Position numbers and translations under genes: made by a program. Source: Vigna angularis (Eukaryota; Streptophyta; Magnoliopsida; Fabales; Fabaceae). Taken from it: a DNA stretch of 64,000 bases. The notes below the pieces were generated by a model. That model was not told where the DNA came from and did no database searches. It worked only from the letters and a program-made list of their open reading frames with translations. The stretch lies in contig NC_068975.1 in the NCBI RefSeq assembly GCF_016808095.1, positions 38,052,501 through 38,116,500 on the forward strand, written 5' to 3'. Below, piece after piece: positions 43,001 through 54,566 of this stretch (the stretch's first letter is position 1; the number at the start of each line of letters is the position of its first letter).

Positions 43001-46000
43001 TTTCAACACATTGGGATAATAATACGGACATAACAAAATGTCAATCAAGTTCAAAAATACTAAGGCATGTCTATTCCATACCTCAAGTGCCGAAGATGTT
43101 AACCACAGCCTTGGCAAATGCCGAGTCAGATGTTCATCAACAACTGCAAGGCGGGGTGAGAACAAGCGAAGAGCATTCTCAATTGCTGCAGTCCTTGAAG
43201 GAAAAATGACAACATTCTTGCACAAGATTGAAAAAGAAGTCAATACTGTATTACATTTTTATATTTAATAAACAATACTGTGTACTGCATTCTTCGGACC
43301 AAACATATATACTATAGGACATGAAGTTCCCAATTACCGACTCAAGTATAAGGGTTCACACGTGATAAAAAAACGGAACAGCTTAAGGAAAGAACTACAT
43401 TTTTGTAGTTTTCATTAGAGACGAGATATCTACAAATAACAATAGAGGTTAGTATACAGTTGTAATCTAATGAGGCAACATCTCAGACTAAATGTGTCTA
43501 TGTATATGCATGCAACAGTAAGCCTATATAATTAACATAGCACTCTATTCTTACATCGGCAGTGAGTGGAATATGATGATAAGTCTTCAAAAACCCAGCA
43601 ATAAGATTGCGGAAATGTATGCTTCCGGCAGGTGGCTCATATGGAAAAAAAGAATTACTTTTTAGTGTGCTTGCAAGATAAGCGAGGAATGGAATCTTCT
43701 CATCAGCAACAGAATCTTCCTCAAAAGACAAATCTAAGGAGCTGCTGATCTCTTGAAATCCATGTTTTAGAAAATCAAAAATAACCTTCACCTGTCAATA
43801 TACAAATGGCATTGTGCTTCAAATTTCCTCCAGGGCAATAAATATTCTTGTAGTGAATTAGCATGCTTTCCTGAAGTACGCACCTGATTAGGGCGACGAA
43901 GTTCACAACTGTACACTGATAAAGCATGAGAAATGCTGCCACCAGACTTTCCATAAGCCCACGCAGTTCGTGCGCAAATCGGCTGATCCCCAGAAAGTCC
44001 CATGAAAAACTCAAAACGGTGTGGGCTATTCTTCTCAATCTCAACTAAGGCTGCAATATCTGTGTCACCAGCCTTTACCAATACGTCTCAATAAGATAAT
44101 ACTTCCATTGGAGAAATGACATCTAGTAAAGCATGTACCAATCCCGCAAAAAATGACTAGTTGTAGCTTTGTAAAAAGTTTGGCTCAAAGTAATTTTAGC
44201 TCAATGGAAAATTTTCAAATCGATTGATGTTTTCGGTTTTCAATGAAACAATAATATTTTTATTTCTAAAATGTGCCCAACTTAATTTCTCAAATATTTA
44301 TTATTGTTCGTATGAATAAACTTCGAAGTGCAATTATTATGGGGTAGAGGGAGTAATTCCTAACCTGAATGATTTTAGTTTGCCAAAGCTTTGTAATGCG
44401 AAAACCCCGACGCTCAAACAATCGTTCGCAAACACCATGACCTGGGCGGCCCCCCATATTAAAGATCATAATTCCAGTTGGTTTGATTACTGCTATCCCC
44501 TCCTCAACTGCCCTAGCAATTAAACCTAAGCCAAATTGGTCCTCCATAAATCCCTAGACGCAACAAAAGACGAAATAAAAGTGAGAATGATGCATTCTTG
44601 TTATAAGCCGCTAATACATGAACTCGAAGCATTTCTGAAGTGCCAACAGATCACTGTCGTGAACTGAATTAGGGACAACTTTTGTGGGTAAAAGATGTCT
44701 AAAGAAAAAGGAGATCCTTGTAGCTTCACATATAGGAATTGTTAGATGAGTATGAAGTAATAGTTTACGTCAGCTATCACTATAACATTTACATAAAAGT
44801 TGCTCTGAGGTAACTATCATATCTAGGTAGGTAGATAGTTAAAGAAAGCAATGTCAACAACAACAAAAGTCTATTCTGTTTACCCTTTATTTTGGGAATG
44901 GGGAAGCTCAGATCTGGCGTTCCGCATGATGACATGCATGACATGAATGACATTCCAAGTAAATAGCAGGTGACCAATAAAAAAGGATCTTATTTACCTG
45001 AAGTGCACAATAATTACTCAATGAATGAAGGAATTCCTCGCTTGCATTTTCTGTTATCACCTTTGACATTGCATCTGGATTTGGATTAAGAATCTGCAGG
45101 GAGTCAACCAATATTAGTCAAATGATGGTGCCTAGACATCCTGGGATACATTAAATTCATTGCTACCAAACTCGTGAAGAACTAGTTGCCAAAGTCTATA
45201 TCATTCATAGCAGGTCCATAATCAAGGTTCATATCGATATTCCAGGAAGTAAGGAGCAGGAATCCAACCTTCGCAATTGTTATGAGCGAAATATTAAATA
45301 ATTTAGTTTATAAAGTTCTGGAAAAAGCTACAGTACAATCGAAGACCTTCTCTTTCAATACAACTATCAACCATTTTTACGGCTTCTAGAAAAACAGTAA
45401 AATAACTAGATAAGCCATGAAACCAAGGTTTCAAATCAAACACCATGATTATTACTTTGGTACATAGAAAATAAAGGTAAAAAGCATCCGAAGTTCAATC
45501 CATGATCTATTAAAAAAATTAGCCTTGTAAGGTTAAAAATATCAGTCTTGTATCCCAGCTTTTGCCAAAACTTTTTGAAAATCCTACAAAGTAAATCCTA
45601 CCCTTGTGGAGTTTGAGGCCATTTGGGTTTAAGAAAACATCCATGAGCTTTCATTTACAGATCAAGATTGAGAGATGGGTGGTTGCATCTTAATGAAAGT
45701 TGGACAATGCATATAATGTGCGTGTACAGGTAATGGTTGTGGAATGACCTGAGGTATGCATCCGACAATTCTTTCAAGTTGAATGTCGTTTTCCCTGCAA
45801 TATGATAAAAGATCAGATTCGTGGAACTCTACCCTGTCCAGCAAAGTTTTCTTCTCCCGGTCGTAGACGGGCTGGCCATTTTCATCCAAAGCATTCAAAT
45901 ATAAGTTTATCCAGGAGATCTTGACCGCTCTAGGATTGATATCAAGGCCATAGACCTGCAGAAATTAGTGGCAAATGTTGTGGGATAGAGTGATGAAGAG

Positions 46001-46543
46001 TTAGGAGATGAGAAGAGTGATGAAGGAAACCTTGGAAGGCAACCATTTCTCGGCAATGGCAATAGAAATCCACCCATTTCCGCAACCTAACTCGGCAATA
46101 GTCCTCTCCTTGAAAATGGAGTCTGGATGTCTATTAATCCCTTCATAAAAAGTGAAGGACCAGTCTTCGGGGAGAAAAATGCTAGGAATGACCATCGTAG
46201 TCAGTTTGTTTCGGCCCTGATGGCCTGCAATGCAACCAACGCATTAGTTTAGTAATCTATAAGAATAACAATGAATGACAACAATAATAGGTAAAGGTAA
46301 AATATAAATACCCTCGTATTGACCCAAGGAAACATCTTCGATGCGAAAATGGTAGGTTTGAAAGCATTGATCGCAGGAGTCCTTGGTGGGAAAACGCTTC
46401 TGAAGGTGGGAAAGAAAGATCCGAGCCTGAGAACGGGTCTCGGTATTCTCTAGGCGCTCCAGCAGCGATCGCAATGAGGCATAGGCAGCGTCGCTAGATT
46501 GCTTGCACTGCACCAGGAACTCATCAACCGTCTCCCAACTCAT
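40072..46543 (-). CDS. MMT: Methionine S-methyltransferase (MMT), 12 exons
   Basis: Cytosolic enzyme transferring a methyl from S-adenosylmethionine to methionine to form S-methylmethionine (sulfur transport, SMM cycle). Exons in transcript order: 46543-46312, 46224-46031, 45955-45749, 45093-44998, 44553-44365, 44072-43884, 43791-43555, 43216-43082, 42255-41935, 41817-41638, 41484-40516, 40395-40072; 3273 nt, 1090 aa, the usual family length. The N-terminal methyltransferase domain has ELGCGNG at 122-128 and the GCIPQILNPNPDAM motif at about 207-220; further blocks include GIMIFNMGGRPGHGVC. The C-terminal about 550 residues form the class I aminotransferase-like domain typical of plant MMT (SGPTVNPTG, VIIDTAASG), whose SLLGGLSLKMLNG segment does not look like a standard catalytic PLP-lysine motif. 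The upstream in-frame ATG at 46609 is possible but MSWETVDEFL at 46543 fits the family start. All splice junctions are GT-AG. Confidence 0.95.
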
Positions 46544-46799
46544 TTTCCTAGTGAATTGAACAAACACTCCAGAGAGGAATTGAACAAAACAAACCAATGA
46601 AACAAACAAACCAATGAAAAGTTGAAAAGTAAAGAGAGAGGAATGACTTATGAAATGAGTTAGTTAGAGGGAGACGTGCCGAGAGAGATTCTCACACTCA
46701 CACTCATCGTCCACTGCTACGACCTTTTCTTTTCTATTAATAATAGCCTGAGAAGATTATTAAAACCACGTGTTATTTATCCACCAATTAAAAATTCAA
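46544..46799 (-). promoter_or_regulatory. MMT proximal upstream region
   Basis: Only 256 bp separate the MMT start codon from the Mutator-like insertion, so this segment must hold the 5' UTR and the nearest promoter. A CACGTG (G-box) lies at about 46777-46782, just before the insertion's target duplication. No experimental boundary is known. Confidence 0.4.
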
Positions 46800-48088
46800 G
46801 GCTTAATTACCTACTTAGTCCCCATGTTCAGAGGTAATTTGCTGTTTAGTACCCGATTTTAAAAATGTAGGCATTTGATACCTATGTTTTGAAATTTGTA
46901 TCAATTGAATCCTACCCACTTAACGCCTATAATTGATAACGTTTTTCTGACTGTGTATGTGATTTGTACAATCGTGGCAATGAGGTGGCTTAAGTGACTT
47001 GACGTGGCAGGAATTGGGAATTTGAAATGGGGTTACATTTTTTAAATTGGGGAAATAAACTAATTAGGGTTTTTTTTATAGGTAGCTAGTAGCAGAGGTT
47101 AAAGAGGTGAACTGAGGTGGGGGTGGCCTTCGCCGCGAGAGGATCCTCTACCTCATCCGAAGTTTCGCCGGCGACGCTAAGCACCACCAGGACCACTGCC
47201 GGCGATGTCGTTCACGCCCGTCGGAGCAGTTCTGGCCGCCGCCTCCTCCAAGCAGACCGCCGCAAGTTGCTTCTGGTCTCTCTCCTTCTCTTTTCACCGT
47301 CGACCCAGCCACCCGTGCCACCACCTCTTGCGTCGCCGGCAAACCCCAAATACCACCGGATCCGTTCCTAACCGCGACGCCGTCAGCCTTGGAAGCCGCC
47401 GCCGATTGACTCTCCCCTTCTCCTTTATCTATTTTCTGTTTTTGTGTTTGGGTAGTTAGGAATGGTGGGTTTCTGTTGTGTGCGCGTGTTTCCTGTTCAA
47501 AGATTCAACTCCTTTGGTGGTGATTAGAGATGAAAGGAAGCTTGATGGCTTAGTCCCAGTATCTGGTTTGGTTTTCTGGAATTCTGGGTGGTTGGCGGAG
47601 GGATAATGATTGTTGCTGGAGGGAAGTTTGGTTAATGGGTAAAGTTGAACTGGATGCTGGTTGATGATTGTGATGTTGGCTGTGAGACGGTGGAAGGGAA
47701 ATCACGGGTGTTAGAGGTGATTGAAGAACATGAAGACGTTAGGCGCAGGCCGTGAGTTGTTGGAGACGAACGCTCGTGAGGAAGACGAACGCTCGTGAGG
47801 AAGACGAACGCTCATGAGGAAGACTGGATGAGAATTGGCCGTGCGGTAGGTTGGAGGTTCAGTCTTGGAGGAAGTCTGCCACGTCAAGTCACTTAAGCCA
47901 CCTCATTGCCACGATTGCACAAATCACATACACAGTCAGAAAAACGTTATCAATTATAACGGCGTTAAGTGGGTAGGATTCAATTGATACAAATTTCAAA
48001 ACATAGGTATCAAATGCCTACATTTTTAAAACCGGGTACTAAACAGCAAATTACCTTCGAACATGGGAACTAAGTAGGTAATTAAGCC
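46800..48088. mobile_element. Non-autonomous Mutator-like element with 9-bp TSD (Pack-MULE-like)
   Basis: Exact 9-bp target duplication AAAATTCAA at 46791-46799 and 48089-48097. Long terminal inverted repeats: left 46800-47010 (211 bp), right 47876-48088 (213 bp), highly similar by eye, beginning GGCTTAATTACCTACTTAGT and ending with its complement. Total 1289 bp. There is no transposase. The interior, about 47100-47460, is abruptly GC-rich with codon-like Arg/Ser/Pro text on several frames (for example at 47117-47371), the texture of a captured gene 5' region; I could not name a parent gene. Long TIR, 9-bp TSD and GC-rich cargo are the hallmark of MULEs. It lies 257 bp upstream of the MMT ATG. 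Confidence 0.93.
47765..47821 (+). repeat. Three 19-bp tandem repeats in the MULE interior
   Basis: GACGAACGCTCGTGAGGAA occurs at 47765, 47784 and 47803 (the third has CTCATG for CTCGTG). The core GAACGCTCGT is shared with the repeat cluster of the foldback element at 16698-16892. Confidence 0.9.
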
Positions 48089-48097
48089 AAAATTCAA

Positions 48098-51000
48098 TTA
48101 AATGTAGCTGAAGATAGTAGTTGAAATTGGTATGTCAAAAATTAGACATTTGCTTCTGGCAAAACATATATAAATTGATTTCTTTGTTTTCTTTTTAATC
48201 CAAGCACATGGACGATCAATTCAAGATTCTGATCGTTTTGTCTCATTAGTTGTTCGGGCACTAATTAGGCATTTAAGATTAGAAATGAATATATGCCTCT
48301 TCAGGCAGGAATATTCCGGCAGTTTAGAGAGGAAGCCGCAAAAAGTCATCATATGGTTGAAATTGTGCAAATTTGTTATATATTTTTAATTTATGAATGA
48401 TAATTAGATACAATGACAAATGAACTTTCATTAATTTAATCAATAGCTTTGAAATCTAAAAAAAATATATATATGAATACCTTGTTGCTTTATTTCAACA
48501 TGCTACCTCTGGTTAATTGGACCTTTTGATATGGAAGCTTCATTATCCCCCTTGCCATGAATTTAGCATATATATATATTATAGGACTTGTCATACATGT
48601 TATATAGTGTATATTTTTATTAAATGTGTTCATCTCTTCACCGTTTTTGAATTAATGCACCCTTGTAATGTTTTGCCACTCTATTTTGTATTGATGATAA
48701 TATGGCTTTTCAAAAAACAACTGGGATTTTCACTTAGCGTTCATTTGGTTGAGGAAAAAAATAGAGTAGACGAAAATAAAAAAGTGAAAAATGAAACGAA
48801 AAATAAAAGTGTTTAGATAAATGGTGAATAATATAATGATAATGATATGAATGTGAGTAATGTAATAGAAAGTAGTGGTGGAACCCAATAACTTAAAAAC
48901 GTCTTCTCCGTATCTCCCTCGTGCCTCCTTTTTTAGTGTCTTTTCCTTTACTTAAAAAAAATATTCTTAGAATTGTTCTTGCTAAGGTATATTTGTTGTT
49001 TTGTCCATTTCAAGCATTGTCTCGTTTAATAGTGGAATAGTGATTCATCTCTAGCTAAGTTAATAGTCGCTAGCCCATTCAGTGTAGTGCTTAATAAGCA
49101 ATTTGGTTGATTACAATCAGCATTTAATCGGTATTTAAACTCACTGCATAGTTGCACTTATTCGGATAAAATATTATTGGTGTTTTGGCATAGGATCTAA
49201 TATTGGTTAAATCTTATTTAATTTCATTAATTAATATGGAATAATCTTATTTTTCTTTGTTGTGTATCATATATGTATATTAATTGAGCCTTATGAAATT
49301 GATAAGTGAGGTCTTAGTAAGTAGTTTAGTGGGTACATTCCAGAATAAATAGATACTCCATCCCGACAAATATAAGCAAAAAAAGTATTGTTGAGTCAAC
49401 TTCTTTTAAATCATTTTAATTTCTACACTTTACTTCCAATATATACCACCATAAGCTAATTTATGTCCATTATGATGCTTATGCTCCATTCACTTACTAG
49501 GTGTTTACTCTTGATATCTTTTTTTCTTTCTCAAAATATTCAATATTTGTTCTCTTTAACTTGATGAAAAATTACATCGTGTTTTTTTAATATGTAGTAA
49601 ATATATTAAATTTTCTCTTTAACTTGTAATTTAGTTTATACCTTATTTAAAAATTCATAAAATATATTTTTTAAATATTCACGAGTTGAAAATGGGTATC
49701 CAACGGGTACCCGCGGTTTGAAAAAATCCGCATGTTTTTTTTATGCAGGTATCCAGCGGGTCGGGTTGCATGTACGATTTTTGCATACGGGTTGAGTTGC
49801 GTGTAGGCACTATTCGTGCCCGATCCGACCCATTGACATCCCTATGTCCACTGTTGTTTGTAGTTGTTCCTTGTTGTTTGTTACCGTCAGAGACACTGTT
49901 TGCCATTGAATTTTGTCCTCCTGCGCCTCGGTCCATTGTCACATGTTGTCCAAACACAATATTGCCCTAGGTGCATGTGTCTCATGCGCCTTTCTGTGGT
50001 CGGAATCTTCTTGGACCACCACAATCTAACTCATTAGAGCTTTCTGAACCCGCTTATGCTCTCTGCTATCTGTTCTGGGAGCATTTGGTGTGTCTTCAAT
50101 GTTAATCTCGACTTCTCTTACTTGAATTCTTACTATATTCATCATACGACAAAAAGTATTCCAATATCAAAGTCAACAAAGATTTGGTTAGCGCATCAAT
50201 AAATGCCTAATAAATTCAATTACTTACTTCATTATCTCAAACTTAGATTTATAGATTTCAGAATCAATTTAGATTACAAACAATCTAATCACGACCCAAT
50301 TGATAATGATCATACTTTGGTGTAAGATAATTACCATCAAGCTTAATTATTGTTTAAGGATGACCGATAATGATCATACTTTGGTGTAAGATAATTACCA
50401 TCAAGCTTAATTATTGTTTAAGGATGACCCCTCTGTGCATAGGGTCCTACTGTTTGATCTTTGTCCTACTTTGGTTTATTCCTTTCAAGTTAATATTAGA
50501 GCTCTCAATCTTGGGAGTCCTTCCGCATTTCTTCTTTATTGTCTTAGTTACGGTTGATTTTAGGATTGCCTGAACTATACCCATTCCCTTTTAATATTGG
50601 GGTTGGTTGAAGTGAATCCAGCTTGTGGTTTTATTGTTGCTGCTGCATCGTCTACAGGAGTTGTTGCCAAAATTTTTGCTGAAGCCAACACCGAACCTTT
50701 TGCCGGTACAATTACAGAGCTTCCACCATTGTCATCGCCAAAATTGTTGCTACTGTTGCCAAAAATTGTTGCTCACTCAAGTTATGATCTTCATGGGGTA
50801 TCGACAAGCACTTCCTTGGAGATAGAAGTATCTTACTCAAAGAAGCTCATCTTTATCTCTCAAAGAAAGTATGCTTTTGATATTTCTAAAGAAATAATAT
50901 TGTAAGACCACTAGAGTTTCAATAGAACAAAAAAAAAGTTCAAACTGATACTCACATCAAATAATTTTTTTATTAATTGACATCAACTAAAACGAATATA

Positions 51001-51245
51001 TATGATTTACAAATAAGTATATAAGAATAAAATATAAACCTGCTTCATCTTGCACATGTCAAGTGAGAAGACAAGAATTGAACCCTAAATCTCTCGGGCT
51101 AAACCAGGAGACTACCAAACTGGTGACAAGCAAATGCCTCATTTTAACTTTTCAAAATGACCGACGCAAGATTTGAATGATAAAAGATCACATCCTTGTT
51201 GACATGAAAATGAAGTTTTCTATAAAGAAGGAGTGGGATAAATTG
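48098..51245. other. Intergenic region with repeat remnants
   Basis: AT-rich DNA with no supported gene. At 49685-49850 there is a GC-rich patch with words such as GGGTATCC, CGGGTACCCGCGG and CCCGATCCGACCCATTGACA, resembling one end of a hAT-type element like the one at 54007. A 64-bp tandem duplication lies at 50302-50429. Frames at 49679-49957 and 50597-50905 show no recognisable domain. Confidence 0.4.
50302..50429 (+). repeat. 64-bp perfect tandem duplication
   Basis: Bases 50302-50365 and 50366-50429 read the same by eye, each starting GATAATGATCATACTTTGG and ending AAGGATGACC. No gene is involved. Confidence 0.92.
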
Positions 51246-52090
51246 TCAATCCCGCATACCAAGTTCCACCTCAAGTTCATCATCTTCTTCAAACAGCTTC
51301 AGAAGACGAGCATGCTGCTCTTCTCTCTTCTTCCTTTGCCATAATTTGAAAAGAAAAACACAGAATGCTATGACAGTCACCATTCCAAGGCATATAATAA
51401 CTATCCTGAGCCCCACAGAGCTTCTTGAAGCATGATGATTCACATCTTCATTCTCATTTTTGGCATCTGAAGGGTTGTTGTCTAGGCCTTCAAGGACACA
51501 AAATTTTCATAAGCCACCGATATTAGAGGCAGGGGACTCTCCTGCTTTCTTGTAAGAAATTAAAATAGATCAATGGATTAAAAGAATTTGTTCATTCACA
51601 GGTATATGATACATAAAGTTACAAATGTAGTAACACAGGGCAAAGGCTAAATTGCTAGATTTAACTAACTTGTAAAAGGGGGAATTTCAAGAGCTGTTAA
51701 TATTTTATTCTCATGTCCTCTACCATACGCAGCCAGCTATCCAAAATGAACGGCAAGGATTCCTAATCAGCGTAACACCAGAGATAATTTCCTTGGCAAA
51801 ACCTAATTACTATCTGCACTTTACCTCGGTAGCTTTGTTCACAGTGATAACCAAACGATGCAAATGATCAGAATATCCACATAGAACACTTGTTCTATTT
51901 CATTTTATTGCACAGAAAACCCTATAAATCATAAATTGTTCTATACTCTCAAATCAGCGTTCATAGAATTCTCTCCTAACAGCAAGACGCAAATTCAAGG
52001 AAAAGAGTAAGAGATACCCGAAAGGAGTTGCAGATGCAGAGAAATCAAGGCCAGGAGAAATGGGTTTCGCAGAGATCTTCGGAATAGCAT
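51246..52090 (-). CDS. Small single-pass membrane protein with signal peptide, 2 exons
   Basis: Exon 1 52090-52018 and exon 2 51487-51246 join in frame to 315 nt, 104 aa. The start MLFRRSLRNPFLLALISLHL plus QLLSG looks like a cleavable signal peptide. A short polar ectodomain follows (LDNNPSDAKNENEDVNHHAS), then a transmembrane helix (LRIVIICLGMVTVIAFCVFL) and a cytosolic tail that is first basic (KLWQRKKREEQHAR) then acidic (LFEEDDELEVELGMRD). The basic side next to the helix agrees with a type I topology. I do not recognise the family; it could be a conserved plant small transmembrane protein. Support: clean GT-AG intron, in-frame joining, topology. Absence of a known domain limits certainty. 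Confidence 0.7.
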
Positions 52091-52709
52091 CGTGACTCAC
52101 TTCTGTTCTCTTCTCTCTGCGCCTCTCTCTCTCTCAACAAATCTAGTTGAGACGTAACTTCAACTATTTCAATTTTCACAACTGCGATCCAACATCAGAC
52201 CGTCAGCTAAGTTAATTTCCCTTTACCTTCTCTACTTTACTACCTGTACCTAGTTTTTTAACCTCCATGAATTTTGTAATTTCTCTTTACATATACCAGT
52301 ACCACCATTAGCAATGCTTTCTATGTTACGTTATTTTATAAATGAGTGCTAAAAAAATATTTTTATTTATAATGAATACGAAAGATATTTTTGTTTTTAT
52401 TTCATTTTACAAATAAATTATAATTATAATTATAATTCATATTCGTTTTTTAAGAATTTGTTGTATATTTGATAGAAAAAAAATTATTAATTTCTTAAGA
52501 TATTTAAATCTATTTAAAATATTAACTTATTTCAGCAAATGTTTTTGCAATAATGATCATTGCTATGAACAATAGTTAATTGAAGAGACAATATAAACAT
52601 AATAATAACATTATCCATTATAATTGGACATGTAAAATTAGAGTTCAAAATGCAATTTGATGCACTGGTATTCAATTCAAAACAATAAAGAATTTAAATA
52701 AATGAAAAA

Positions 52710-52776
<67 letters not shown>

Positions 52777-53566
52777 TATGGGTGGTAGACATTTTGTAGT
52801 TGGAATGAGTGCAGGAAATCCTTTCAAATAAAAACTTTTGATTCCGCTTAGACTCCTTTGATTGGGATTGGAAGTGAAGTCACTGGATATTATTTTCATC
52901 AAATATCCTAGGATACTGTCTAAATGATTCAACCTTGAACTTGACCCTACCTCAGTGGAGGTTGTTAAGTTAGAGAAGATGTTAACGAGTTTTGTAAAAT
53001 AAATCACTAAAGAGTTATAATTTTAATTTATATTAACTTATAATTTTAATCTTTATTCTTTTTAAAATAAGGTTTAATGTCTTTGTAGGTTCTTATTTTG
53101 GTCCGGAATCTCATTTAAGTCTCCTTTCTTTTTGCCGTCTCAATTGGGTCCTTATTTTTGTATTATTGTGCGTGGCATGAACAGTGTTTTCACTAATCAC
53201 ACCTGGAATTAAAAAAGAGTTTTGTATTAAAAATTTGGATTCAATCAGATTTAGGGAAGGGTAAAGTGGGAAAACTCATTCGTTAAAGTTCTGGTTTTTA
53301 TATTGTTAATTAATCTCTGGAGCATTTATCTCCGTCATCCAAGCTTTTTTCAAATTCAATCCAGCTCAAACCCGTGGTGAGTCGAGTCGTCTAGGGAGTT
53401 ACAACCTTTGACAAAATAATTGAATAATAGAATTGACTCTCACAAAATAATCAAATAATGCCAAGCAAAATCGATTCTCTTCAACTTTGGAGTCTTACTT
53501 ATTTTGTAGAAAATTTAATTATCCACTTTGTAGAATTAGTTCTATGTTTATTTTATATTGTTTTAA
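52091..53566. other. Intergenic region with long (TA)n tract
   Basis: Promoter side of the small membrane-protein gene, then AT-rich DNA. The stretch at 53080-53220 (TAGGTTCTTATTTTGGTCCG, TCAATTGGGTCC) looks like one terminal repeat of a Mutator-like or MITE family, but I found no matching inverted partner. Confidence 0.4.
52714..52774. repeat. (TA)n microsatellite, about 60 bp
   Basis: Uninterrupted alternating TA run of about 30 units. The long Ile-Tyr frame across it is a translation of the repeat, not a gene. Confidence 0.95.
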
Positions 53567-53928
53567 GGGTTAAATATATTTTTGTCCTTTAACTTTAAGT
53601 GAAAATTAAAATTAGTCTCTCATTAAAATTAGTCTCTCATCAAAATTTTGAATTATTTTAGTCATTTTAAACAAATTTTGTTAAGTTTAATTAAAGTTTT
53701 AAATGCGTTTTTCAACTAACATTAAAGAAAAAATGTGTTAAATAATATAAATAACTCAAATGATATACTAAAATACGTTTAAAAAGTTAAATAAATTTAA
53801 TAAAGTTTGGTTAAAATAAATAAATATACACATTTCTAGAGTTGATGGACTAAATTGGATCAAATTTTCAAAAAAGAATTAATTCTAATTTTCACTTAAA
53901 GTTAAGGGATAAAAACATATATAATCCC
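53567..53928. mobile_element. MITE-like element with inverted ends
   Basis: Left end GGGTTAAATATATTTTTGTC then CTTTAACTTTAAGTGAAAATTA; the right end is its imperfect complement (TAATTTTCACTTAAAGTTAA-type, ending ATATATAATCCC). About 45-bp inverted termini and an AT-rich 360-bp body without coding capacity fit a MITE. The termini resemble a family common in legumes. No clear target duplication was found. Confidence 0.65.
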
Positions 53929-54006
53929 AATCAAAATCCATATTAGTTTATACATACCATTGATTGATTTTATAACAACTTAATGTTTTCTTACTTGACC
54001 TTTTAA

Positions 54007-54558
54007 TAGAGTTGTCAAAACGGGCCACCCGACCCGACCCGACCTGGCCCACCACGGGTTGGTCACTTAGTGAGCCAACCCAACCCGACTCATTTATTAG
54101 CGAGCCAGAAAAATTCGAACCCGACTCGACCCACCACGGGTTGATGGGTAAACGAGTTGGCTCACTGGCTCACTTAATTACAATTTTTTTAAAATAAAAA
54201 AAAATTACAAACTTTCTTTAATTCAAATCTAAACAAATTTCGTTCGCAAATTTCATTCCCAACATAAGTGTTTAATTAATTTTGAAAATAAAGAACTTAA
54301 ATAATTTTTTCAAGCAAAAACAAAAATAATAAATATTTTTTATAAAATTAAAATTAAATTCTTATAAAATAAAATTAGGTAGGTGGGTTGGTGGGCCAAC
54401 CCGGCCCACCACGGGTTCAACCCGCATGAGCCGGATTTAAATGAGGCGGGTTGAAATCTGACCCACATAAAAAAAATAAAAGTTTTTCAAACCCAACCCG
54501 GCGAACCCATGGTGGGACTGGATTGGCCCGCAGGTTGTGACCCATTTTGACAGCTCTA
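54007..54558. mobile_element. hAT-type MITE with 8-bp TSD
   Basis: Exact 8-bp target duplication CCTTTTAA at 53999-54006 and 54559-54566. Termini TAGAGTTGTCAAAACGGG (left) and, inverted, TAGAGCTGTCAAAATGGG (right). The body is 552 bp, with GC-rich subterminal zones full of CCCGACCC and CCACGGGTT words and an AT-rich middle. An 8-bp duplication and a TAGAG start fit hAT transposons. No transposase is encoded. Confidence 0.92.
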
Positions 54559-54566
54559 CCTTTTAA

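Noticed and set aside
47117..47459. Plus-strand frames in the GC-rich block near 47.2 kb
   Set aside because: They lie inside the Mutator-like element, are compositionally biased and have no recognisable domain, so they are described as element cargo.
51050..51135. tRNA-like or SINE-like stretch with GGTTCAATTCT on the minus strand
   Set aside because: B-box-like and A-box-like words are too close together and no cloverleaf can be formed; no poly-A or target duplication.
52672..53007. 111-aa frame with long Ile-Tyr run
   Set aside because: Translation of the (TA)n microsatellite.
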